Assembly: GCA_012295275.1 (NCBI GenBank) | Contig: CM022665.1 | Span: 2,437,167-2,501,166, forward strand | Source: Chrysomallon squamiferum | Taxonomy: Eukaryota; Mollusca; Gastropoda; Neomphalida; Peltospiridae | Reading direction: 5' to 3' | DNA length: 64,000 nucleotides | Part shown: one piece after another, positions 37,958 to 49,865 of the stretch | Layout: every line of letters starts with the position of its first letter | Numbering within the stretch: the first letter of the stretch is position 1 | The notes under the pieces: model-generated | Told to the model about the DNA's origin: nothing | Databases searched by the model: none | The model's input: only the letters and a program-made list of their open reading frames with translations | Program-made: the position numbers and the translations under genes

Positions 37958-39038
37958 ATGAAAAATAAGTTATTAAACGAAGGACCAAGATGGTTAATTT
38001 TGGTGTGTATTCTTTATTCTTTCCTTTCTTTCTTGTTATATATATAATATATATATAAAGAATAATAAGGAAAAAAAAGAAGGAAGTAGTAGTTACTGCT
38101 CTAAACTTTAGACTAATGTTTGAAGGGTTTATCTATGGTCAGTTATAAAAGAAAGAAGTATATTTATTTATTTATTTATTTATATATAATTTTTGTTTTT
38201 GTTTTGTTTTTTGTTGGTAATCTTGCTGTTTAGGCCTACCACTTGTTTGTTACCAAAAGTCTTATTCAATATTTTTCAACAGTTTATTGATTTACTGCTT
38301 GTTCTAAAATTTTAAAAATGTCAGATACAGCTGTATAAAATTCACTTTTGCTTGTCAAACGTATCTAATAACCAATCAACGAAAGTGGTGGTTTGTCAGC
38401 ATTTCTTTCAAACTTTCAAGTTCATTTTTTGTAGGACACTCAGCAGAACTCCAAATACATGTTATAAGATAGCATTCTTTTTATTGGTTAATAGTCATTG
38501 TTTATGTATGTGCGTTATTTGGTAAACCAGCATGTCTTCATTCATTAATTTTATGATAGATTTACCAAGCCAAATTATGATAAATATGAGTGGTTATTTT
38601 GTGAAGCTAAAGGACAATTCAAATACTTATATTTATTACATTATTTTTAATTTGAATTTCAGGCAGTATGGTTAATCGTCAACATTGCTCTGTTTGCTGC
38701 ATCATTTGTACAATACAAGAATGATGACTCATTCTTCTACTTACGGTTGTTGGTAGGGGTAAGTCTTTTAATGGCAGAATCAGATTTCACAGAATTAAAT
38801 TTAATTTGTTGTCTATTCTGATTAGAATTCTGTAAGCCATACTCAGCATTCAAAATAATTTTCTGACAGTATTAGTTATAATAAAAAATAAGCTCTTTAT
38901 AAAATGTAGGTAATATGTAAATTCTCTTTTAAAACTTATGTAAAAGTAAGATAAGATATTTCATTTTTTAATTTATTTATGGGTATACATATATGTATAT
39001 TTTTTCTTTATTATACTATATTTTATATATATATATAT

Positions 39039-39086
<48 letters not shown>

Positions 39087-40151
39087 TTTAATGTTTTTTT
39101 GTTTTTTTAGCAAACCTGATTCTAAACTATAGATTTTTTAAATAATTATTTTTACATGAGATATCAAAGAAAAACATTCCTAATGGGAGGGTAGAAATGG
39201 AGATAAAAGCAGTATGAAATAAAATGTGAAACTGTAATTTTCTATGTTTACTTTTGTATACTTCATTACTGAAATATCTCCATGAAAACAGATACAAAAT
39301 TTATTTGGCACTTACAAATAAAATTTATGTTTTAAAACATTTATTTACATATGTCCTTTTATGATATTTATGATGAAGTAATGTTTGTCATGTGTTTGTA
39401 GTTTTTAGCCCCATATATAAATTGCATTTATGCTGAATTTAGGTACACAAAGGCAGGTAAATGTACATAATAAAAAGAGAATGTGTGTATTGTTCTTGTT
39501 TAGGATGCACTGTCTTGGGCTAGAGCCAGTGCAGCTTGTCTGAATTTGAACTGCATGCTGTTGTTAGTGCCTGTGTGTCGTAATTTGCTTTCCTTTACCC
39601 GAGCAGCCTGTGCTGTGAGTTCATAATTTCTTTTTCTTTTCCTTTGGAGTAATGAAATAATATTATAATAGTACAACAAAGTCTAGCAATTAAACAGAAT
39701 AAAAAACTGAATTATGATTCTCAATATGACTGTGACAATTATAATATAGGTTTAAAGATAAAATCCAAACTTAAATGAAGCTGACAATATACCGAATATA
39801 TACAAAATACCTTGAATATTGCCTTTGATGGCAGAAATTTTATTATTTTAAATAAGTATGTTTATAATATTTTGTTTTACACAGTTAATGATGAAATATG
39901 GTTTTCTATTTTCTTGACATAAATTACAATTTTTAAAGACTGAGTACAAATTGCTATACAACTGTTTGTGTTTCAGAAAATACTGAATACAGGTTTTGTA
40001 TTAATTTCCCAAAATTTCTTGATGTTTTGCAACAAATATGTTGGCACATTTGGACACCTTTACTTTAGTATTTTAGCTTTTAACATCTTTCATTATTTTT
40101 TTTATTTTTTTATTTTTTGCAATTGTTACAAAGAAGGGTGTTTAGAAAATA

Positions 40152-40185
<34 letters not shown>

Positions 40186-43100
40186 TTTTTGTTGTTGTTA
40201 TAGTGATCAGTTTGAAATTCTGTCCAAATAACTGAGGTCAGTACTTTACAGTGAGTCATTAACATTCATACTTTTATCTAGTTCAGATTCAGGTCACTGT
40301 TTGCACAAAGGAATTCTGTCATTGTCTTACAGACATTGTTTTATTGTCTGTGATTTTTAGTGAAATATTTCTGCCACTGCTACTCAGCTGTTAAATAATT
40401 AAACCTCTTGCATGATCTTGTTTGAAAGTTGTATTCATATTACACAGTACAAGCAGTATCTTAACATCTATTTGCCAGAATAGTTAATGATCAGGCATCA
40501 ATAAACAGAGATCCATTGCTTTGCTGTTGAGATTTTGGTGATGTGAAAATGAAAACTGAAATTACATACTAGTTTTACACTAGTGTCAAAACAAGTCTTG
40601 CTCCAAAAGACAGTAAAATGGCATTCTGAAAATCATCGCAGTTGAAACATGGAATGAATAAATAAATAAATTTTAAAAAATAATAATAATAAAAAAAAAA
40701 AAAAAAAAGAAGCAATTGATGTATCATACTTTACTCCTATTATATTTGTATAGTATGAAAAACCATAATGAAATGTTTGTTTTTGTTGTTTATGAAACAT
40801 TTATAGATGTTATAAAATTCATTTCAAACTTTAGGTATTGCATATTATTTGTCTTGTGCATTTTGTTAATAAGTATCTTTTCACCCTTGTATTGAAAATC
40901 TAATATTTGGGCAAACTGAAAGTTGTTAATGTTTTGTTTTTAAATAGATTATAGTAATTGCTGCTGAAATGCTTGTAAGAGTAGCCACATACTGGTATGT
41001 TTATTTGTTTCTCAGAGATGTGGAGCAAGCAGATTGTTGGACAAGAATCTCACATATCACAGATACATTGCTTATGCAGTCTGCTTTCATACAGGTAATA
41101 CTCAGAAGAAAAAAAACAACCCCAAAACCCACACCATCATTTAAAAAAAAAAAAAAATTTGATTTTAAATAAATAGCTGCATATTTCTGATAAATTTATA
41201 TCTAAACATTTTCTATGTGTATTGTAAGGATTATAAGAAAAATATTTTCTGGTATTTATTTGACTGAAAACAAACAGTGTCTATATTTGTTTTATTTACA
41301 GTTGGTGATTTTTTTTTTGTTGTTGTTTTTTTCCAAAAATAAGTTCATCATACTACTTGTGATTTAATTTTTTTTTTTTATGCTATTTGTACAGAATAAT
41401 ACAGTTAGTTCCTTTTTAAATGGCTTATTTTTCTTATCATTTATTTTTTTCTTATTATTATTTTTTATTTAAGTTTTAATTTTATTTATTTATTTATTTT
41501 CAGTAATACACATTGCTGCACACTGTGTTAATTTTGAAGAGCTGTTGGCAGCATATAATGGTTCAAAACCTGCTCAGGCAGTCAGTAACCTTCCAAACAT
41601 TCCAAATGTTAACCCCATCAGAGATCCCAGTTCTGTAAGTGAATAGCTTTAGCTGTATGATTCTGTAGTTCTACTGAACTATAATCTATGTTTTAAATAC
41701 ATTAGGTTTGTGTGAAGAGTTCAATAGTTACTTAAATAATGACATTTTATATACACATTTCTTAAAGAATAGGAAATATTAGATACCAAAAATGATTTTA
41801 TTAAGAACAAAAGAGATTTCTGTATTAGACGATATGTCACTTTATTGATAAATATAAATGTTGTTTTTTTGTTGTTTTTTATGTGTTTGCTTAAAATATG
41901 TTTTATAGGCCACAACTCTTGAGTTGTTTAAAACTGTGGCTGGTGTTTCTGGAGTTATTGCTACTCTTGCCTTGATACTCATAGTGTCATCATCCACTGA
42001 ATTCATTAGGTATAAACAGAACACTTACAGATTAATCATATTCTCATTAAATACCATTATTTAGTTTCTCAGTTAACTGAACAGGCTGGTTATCAAAAGC
42101 TGTATCACATCCTTTTTTGTCTTTGAAAGGTACACATAAGTGCACTGCTGTTACTAATGGACAAATGCTACAAGTTTCATTTGATAAAAAAAAAATTGAA
42201 AGTTCAAGGTATATAACTAAAAAAAACCCTAAATACTGTTTTTCTAGTTAGAGAGAGGTAGGCACCTCAGACAGTGTTTTTTTATTTTGTTATACAACCT
42301 GACATATTGTTTTGGATATAAAATCTTTCAAATTAATTTATTTCTTCAGATAAGGTCAATTTTTGTTAGTCTTTCAGATAATATGTGTAACATATTTTAA
42401 TTTAATTTAGCAGATATATTGGTAAAAATTATTTTGAATCAGTTAAATCATTCAAGATGTAATATATAAATTCTAACCAAATTTAATATCATTAGTAAAT
42501 CTTATAATATATTCATGTCACTTTTCTAATATTAAGAAGTAAAACTTTTTTTTTATCATTCTGTGACTGATTTAAATTTATTTATTTTTCAGGCATTCAT
42601 ATTTTGAAGTGTTCTGGTTTACCCATCACCTCTTTGTCATTTTTTACTTAGCTATTATATTTCATGGAGTTCAGTGAGTTTACTGTTTGAATTGTTATTT
42701 ACTGTATTTATTGCTAAATGTTCAACTGAAAAGCATGAATATAATAAATATATAAATTTAATTCATAAACAAAAATATTAATTAAAATAATGATCCTGTG
42801 TATTTTTAAGCAGGATAATAACATTTCTATCAGTTAAGTTATTAATAAACTGCAGACAAAAGGACTTTGATGTTGATTTAAGACTAACTATATAAACTGA
42901 GGAAAAAATAGAGATGACTTAGCAGAGTAAATGTCAACTAATTGTAGCAAAAAAACTGTTTTGTGTTTACTGCTTACAAATAAATGTTTAAATATTTCAC
43001 ATTAGTTATATTAGTCTGTTTATTTATTTATTTTATTGTACTGGTTTTGAAAAAAAAGAAAAGAATGGACGACATGAATAGCTCATCATCCTTTAAAGTT

Positions 43101-43248
43101 TGACTTTTGTGATTTGTCTTTGTAGAGGTATCATCAGACATCAAATTAATCTTTCCCAACACAACCCAGAAGTCTGTTATACAAAATATGAAAAGTGGGG
43201 TAAAGATGTCAACTGCACAGTACCTCAATTTGCTGGCCAAGGTGCCAA

Positions 43249-43286
<38 letters not shown>

Positions 43287-46200
43287 CCATATATTGTGTG
43301 TCATGTGATTGTTTTGGTATTGGATCGTTTAACATATAATTTTCAGTGATCTATAAGACAATTTCTTCTATTTTCAGACTTGGCAGTGGGTATTGCTTCC
43401 TTTTCTGTTATACCTCATAGAACGTGCAATACGATTTTGTCACAGCATGCAAAAAGTTGTTATAACAAAGGTCAGTTATTATATATATAGAAATTATTTG
43501 TGTTCTGTTAATGACTAATAACATTTAATTAAATATCCAGAAATAAAATTTAGATTTTCAAGTTAACCTGAGATATCTTTAGGAGAATTTCTACCTCTAT
43601 ATTTTACTTATTTTATATATTTTTGTTTTCAAATTAATCTGATGTCTTCAAAGGCAGCCAAATAAATTATTTTAAAAATTAAAAACAAATTGTTAAATCT
43701 TCAAACAGGCAATTAAATGGCTGAAATGTTCCAGTAATTCTTCTGACTGAAAAATAATATGATAGCAGCAGGCTTTCCCTAAATGAGCAGTTTCAGGTAC
43801 AGCCCAAGTTTTGAAACTGTTGCATTTATAAAGCCTTGGATTTATTCCCATCCACGATTGACAGCATTCAACTGGACAGGGGTTATTTTTGAGGTCTGGC
43901 CTTGTTTTTGCTGAATCAGACCACTTTTCACGTGTAATGATACTGAATTTTCAGTGTAAGGCTGCCCAGACCTCCTGATGTTCCATCTCGTGGCAGGGTG
44001 TATTATCATGACTGATGGATGTGGCACATTAGGGAGTTGATCCTCACTTTTTCCTTTGTTGTACCATATCATGAGTTATCATTCTGCAAAATACAAATGA
44101 CCTATACCAAAGAAAAACTTTGCATGATATATATGCAATTATGTTGATATATTTAGTTTGATGACATTATTTTGCAATCAGGAAAAAAAAAAAAAAAAAA
44201 AAATGTATAATATAACTTCAATGCACATGACCCAAAAAAGTGTTTTTAAAATTATTTTTGCCTTAGAAATAGTATTTCCTTCCCTAATGACTAGAAAGGT
44301 TCAGATTGATCATTCTCAGAGATACTTCAATGCAACATCAGTATTTAGTACACTGATCATGACCTCTGAAATTAGAACAGACAGTAGAACATAAATCTGT
44401 TTAACTGCAGTTAATCCTATTTGGCTAAAATAAATTTTGTAAACTGGCTTTTTGAATTCAACTGAAAATATTTTGTTGTTTTTTCTTATCATGTAGGTGA
44501 TAAAACATCCTTCCAGAGTGTTTGAGCTGCAAATGAAGAAAAGTGGTTTCAAGTCAGAACCTGGTCAGTATGTGTTTATGCAGTGTCCTTGCATTTCTCG
44601 TGTGGAATGGCATCCATTTACACTAACTTCAGTAAGTCATATTTATGTATTTTTCTGTAATTCTGATTGATTGTAATTCTAAACACAAACACATTTATTT
44701 ATGCTGAATTATTATAAAAATTCCATGAATTTCTTAAAGTGTAAAGATTACTTTAAAATATAAAAACAAGATAAAACAAGGCCAACTCAAAATAAAACAA
44801 AATAAACTGATAAAAATATATGAGATTTACAAAGCTCTCTTAACAAAAGAATTTGTTTTGGTTGAGAATGTGCAGGCATGTCACTGGGATGTTTTCAATG
44901 TTAAATCTTCAGTATCATTTTTAGTCTCCAGATGAAGACTTCTTTTCTGTCCATATTCGCCAAGTTGGGGATTGGACAAAATCACTTGCAAAAGCTTGTT
45001 ACATTGATGAAGCAGAATTTCAAGATGCTTGGAAAATGCCAAAGTAAATTTATTTGTGTTTAGTTTTAAATTGTTTATCAATCATCTTTGTCTATGTAAA
45101 TGTAATAATTTTACTTCATGGTAAGAAATTCTTCTTTTTTTTCCGTATCATCACATTTTAAAAATAAATCATAAATACTGAAAATAATCACTTAACAATG
45201 AATATTTATAATTTGGGAATATTTCTTACTAAAATCAATATGAATTTTTAGAATATAACCAAACTATTTTGTTTTCAGAATAGCAATTGATGGACCATTT
45301 GGTACAGTCACCGAGGTATATGACATATAATTCTATTTATTTAGACATAAAACATTTTACATTTCATCCAGCTTAACATTTAACAATTTAATTCAAGTTT
45401 AATATCTTAATGCTGTATTTTAAATTAGAATAATATTAACTGTCTATCAATAGTATGTTTTCTGTTGTGCTGTTCAGAACTGATGTGGTGCATTAAAATT
45501 GATATTTAACTTTCCTGAAATTATATATAAAAAATTTTGGTTGAATGATAGAACTGTCTAAACAGAGCTTAGATTTTTATATTTTTACAGGATTTTCTAC
45601 ATTATAAAGTATCAGTGTTAGTGGCTGGAGGAATAGGTGTGACGCCATTTGCATCTGCACTGAAGCATATCTGGTAAGCAAAAAACCAATAGATTAATGA
45701 CTTAAGCTTGAAAAACTAAATCTGAATTATTTTTATATTAATTTTAATATTATTGATTTTACCATTCAATGCAAAATTAACATGGCCCAACAGTTGTTAT
45801 AAAATAATAGTTACCTGTTTAAGTATTTATTTTGTAACAAGCAATACTGTTACATAAATACTTTAGTAAAATTTGCATTGATCCTAAAATTATTTGTATT
45901 GTTATTTTTATAACATCGAAACACATATCTATGATCAGAATTATTAAATTAACTAATGAGTCTCGAGTTATTACCATATCAATATCACTTTGTTGATTTG
46001 TGTTATTTTGTATTTCAAAAGTAATTATTAATTTCAATCTTTTACCAGCCAAGTGAAAATATCAGTGTTTTCTTTCTCTCTTCTTTTTTAATTGTAGTTC
46101 TATTAATTATCTGTGTAGATATAATGTAATTTTTAAAAGGTACAAATACCAAGATCCTAAATGTGAGCTGACTCTAAAGAAAGTCTACTTGTACTGGATC

Positions 46201-46810
46201 TGCCCTGACACACAAGCTTTTGAATGGTTTCAGGATCTTCTCCTCTCTTTGAAACTCGGATGCAGCAGCAGGGAATAAACAACTTTTTCTTCTACAACAT
46301 TTACCTAACAAGAGGCTGGGATCTGAATCATGTAGGAACATCTATGATTTCTTATATATTCTAGCATTGAACTCTTATCTCTCTTGTATATCTTTAATCA
46401 TTTTCATAATGAACTGGCTCTGATTTTTTTCATTTTCAGAATATTAACAAATGATCTTGAATCAACAAGCTAAATTCTCTTTTTTATTCATTTATTTATT
46501 ATTATTATTTTTCTTTTTGAAATTTTATGCAATATTTTTAAGTGAATATTTTCAAAAAAATTGGAATAATTAAGAAGTTAATAAAACTGTTATTTCAGGC
46601 AAAGAATATAATTCTGCATGATGAAATGAATGAGACTGATCCTGTTACTGGTTTACAACACAAAACTCACTACGGCAGACCTCAGTGGGATACCATATTT
46701 AAGTCATTTGTCCAGCACAATCCTGGGTTTGTAGCTCAACATGTTTTTAACAAGTTTTATTATGTTGTTAATTCAATTTGTTCCATAAAACTATACACAT
46801 ACAAATAATT

Positions 46811-46846
<36 letters not shown>

Positions 46847-47221
46847 ATGTGGTTTTTTTATGTTTGTTGTAAAAAAATGTCACAGTATTTGTTTTTATTT
46901 GAAAACTGCCAGCTCAGAGATGAGATGTCCAGTTACAGGGTCTAAAGTTATAAGTTTCAATCTTCAGAAACTGACAAATGCTGAAACAATACTTTCATAA
47001 ACAATCATGTAAAGAAAGATAAAATTAATATTTATGTATAAACTGTTGTTTATGTATAATTCTGAATGCAAAGAATTTTCGTTTTTTTTTTCAGAGAAAA
47101 GATTGGAGTTTTTTTCTGTGGACCAAAAAGTCTTTCAACAGATCTTCACAAACTTTGTAACAGATATTCACAATCTGATACTAATGGGACAAAATTTGTT
47201 TATAATAAAGAGAATTTCTGA
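37958..47221 (+). CDS. NADPH oxidase, NOX2 (gp91phox)-like, with a frameshift in exon 14
   Basis: Membrane flavocytochrome that moves electrons from NADPH through FAD and two hemes to O2, forming superoxide. Sixteen exons: 37958-38002, 38663-38758, 39504-39614, 41016-41094, 41504-41634, 41909-42009, 42593-42673, 43126-43249, 43378-43470, 44497-44631, 44925-45043, 45279-45315, 45591-45673, 46140-46331, 46599-46726 and 47095-47221. They give about 560 residues (human NOX2 570). Six membrane helices are expected in the first 300. Heme histidines are visible in NLTYHR...CFHTVIHIAAH and FWFTHHLF...IIFHG. HPFTLTS is the FAD motif, and [17 protein letters not shown] and CGP line the NADPH site. The protein ends NKENF like the family. 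Exon 14 loses one base near 46250, giving a stop at 46276. Downstream exons stay in frame with each other and well conserved. NOX1/2/3 cannot be told apart here. Confidence 0.92.
38341..38411 (-). repeat. 71-bp inverted repeat, arm B (NOX intron 1)
   Basis: Inverted partner of 36056-36126, in the first intron of the NOX gene about 340 bp after exon 1. No terminal repeats or target duplication are evident at its borders. Confidence 0.9.
39039..39083. repeat. (CA)n microsatellite with adjoining TA run
   Basis: About 21 CA units after a short TA run, in NOX intron 2. Confidence 0.9.
46810..46842. repeat. (TA)n microsatellite
   Basis: TA run in the last NOX intron. Confidence 0.85.
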
Positions 47222-49759
47222 AGTCACTGCAATGATCTGTGAATTAACTTTTTTTTTCTAATGACTGAAATGGACTTCTAGTCATTCGGCCAAATAAAAG
47301 TATCAGATATTTTCTAGTGAAGACAGATAAATATGAATTCTTTGGAATTTATTCAACTGATAGTTGACATATCAACATGTTGCAGTACACACCTTTATAA
47401 AGTATTTGGTTTGATAGTGTACATTACTGGAATTGTGAGGTTTTTCACAAAATTAATTGAATTTTTAGAAACTATAAACTTGACTCCATTTTGCAGGTGG
47501 CAGCATTTTTTGGCTTTTGTGTCTAAACTTTTCATGTGTATGCACTGTGTGCACTCGAGGTACTGCTTATAAGGGTAAAAAAAGACAACATGTTAATACA
47601 CATTTATGTATCAAATTATTCAGTAAATGTGAGTGAAGTTGATTTTATATGTATTTATCCACATTCCCCACAAGCAGAAATGCACACCTGTATAATAATT
47701 TGCATACATACTGTTCACACTTCATACAGACATATCCATATATCACTACTGATAATCTACATAATTCTGTCATTTTTGTACTATAATTATAATTTATAGT
47801 TAGGGTGAGATTGTAAACTAATAAAAAATGACAAGAATTAACCTGTTATACAAGTGTATCACAGATTAACATCTAAATAACATTTTACCCCAAAATTATT
47901 TTGATAACTATTTTTTGGAAACAATTTTACAACTTGTTCCTTTTCCATGTGCAAGATTAACTTTTATTTCAGATATATTTTTACAAAGTAATAAATATTT
48001 ATGCAATTATTATTTTGTTGGTTTTTTTTTTTCACTGTATAATCCAGTGAGGAGAATGAATAAGACTTTATGATTTACAGTATTTTTAAAACTTGTTCAC
48101 AAAACATAAAAACGGTTTATATTGTGCATATACTGTTCTTATATACATATTTAAATGACTTAAGACATATATTGTGTTCACTTCCAAAAAATTGTTTACT
48201 GATTTCTAATTTGCTCTGTAATGATATCAAGTCCACTGCTGAAGAAAGCTAAAGCAGGTGGTCTTATAATTTTACGTAACTGCAAAATAGGTGTTGGTTA
48301 AATAGATGTTTTGAAACATTTCATCAATCATGCTTTACTCTGTCAATAAAATCTATTATCCCCACCCCAAGTGCTAATAATAATGTAATAAAGTAAAATG
48401 TCATAAATAACCATTTATAAAATATTATTGTTTATGTAAACCTGTTAACAATCACTTTGAGGAAAATGGTTCCCTACATTTAATTCAATACATTATTTTT
48501 GATAAATACTGTTCACACATTATATATATAAACCATTCAAATCAGTTCCCAGAAAAGCATTTCCTGAAAGCAAGGATTCAATGAAATATTTTTTAAAATG
48601 CTGAGAATAACCAGTACCATAACTTTTTGTACATTTATAGGCTTGAAGTAAAGGAGCAATGTACAGCTTCAGTCAAATTTTTTTCTTCCAGTGCAATGAG
48701 TATTTTGAGCAGTGTCTGTTTGAAACACTCTACAGACACATTCCCCACTGGATGTCATGATTTTTCAAAACTGGAAAGTATAATTCTTCACTCCAGATGT
48801 TCATGTCATGTACTATCACTATTACATAGAATTTAAAAACGTAAATTGGATGCTTATCTTGATGTTCACTACAGTAACGTAGATTGGAATATTAAAAACT
48901 GCATGTCAAATACTACAGTTTTGTCAATGTTTACAGCTTTTTCTTACAGATTATTGGTGTTTATCTTTTATTTCCCTGACCAGAAACTTGCACAATTTAT
49001 ATAGGATGATTATGTTATTCTATACTGAATAGAAGAGATAGGTTCAGCACTGAACTAACTCTAGCACGAGTTGTGTTAAAGTATAGCGGAATGAAATGCA
49101 TAATTCATAATTGAAAAGTTGAAGCAAACTACGATATACTAAATATTCATGCCAGAAGACGAGTTTGAAAATTGTAGACGGATTCATAAACAGTACAATT
49201 CGAATGACGCTTTGATGTTGTTTAACTTATTAGAACTTTAGTATTTTTAATTACTTTTAAGTTGAAAATTCTGTGCGCGCGCGTGTGGAAACTAAACAAT
49301 AATGACTTTAAAATTAAAATAAAATATACCATCATAGTTTTATTTCTTAAAGGGATAATATTTTATTATGAAATTAACCAATAATTATGAATATATTATA
49401 TACTATATTATATATATAATATAGCGTGACGTTTCTCGTTACATTTAATTTATGATTTACTGACGTTAGCCAAGAAACACTGGAACACTGCCAAAAAAAA
49501 AATACGTTTGTTCATTACTCATTGAAGTACAGAGAACAGCGTGATTAAAGTTAAATGAAGCGTCAATTATAACAAAGTAAATAAAATTAAGAGTAAAAAT
49601 TGAAAAAAATCCTGCTTTAAACCTACAGTGTCCATTTATACTATGATGCACATCTCGAGAATATTCGTGATCTCTCGCGTGAATTCCAAGTATCACGTTA
49701 TTGTGGGATTTGGAGGAATACTCGGACCCCCCTATAGAGGCTTAGGGTTTATTATTGAG
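47222..49759. other. Gap between NOX and GTF2A1
   Basis: AATAAA at 47293-47298, 72 bases past the NOX stop, is the likely polyadenylation signal. The rest is AT-rich and I see no gene in it. A CGCGCG tract near 49275 is the only CG-rich spot. Confidence 0.6.
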
Positions 49760-49767
49760 TATAAAAG
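49760..49767 (+). promoter_or_regulatory. Candidate TATA box of GTF2A1
   Basis: TATAAAAG lies 106 bp upstream of the first ATG, preceded by a GC-richer segment (CTCGGACCCCCCTATAGAGG). A start about 30 bp downstream would give a 5' UTR of about 75 bases. Confidence 0.45.
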
Positions 49768-49865
49768 ACAGACAGTGGCAGAGCAGGTTGGCTTCCAAGA
49801 AGCCCGCTTGCCATTGAAATCTGTGCAAGATTTAATAGTAATTTTATTATCATTAATATTAAAAT

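Noticed and set aside
40969-41172. Open frame across NOX exon 4 beginning [12 protein letters not shown]
   Set aside because: It reads the exon in the wrong frame. The frame starting at 41016 ([16 protein letters not shown]) matches NADPH oxidases and fits the phases on both sides.
47333-47799. Overlapping open frames downstream of NOX
   Set aside because: AT-rich 3' flank with no similarity or codon bias; chance frames.
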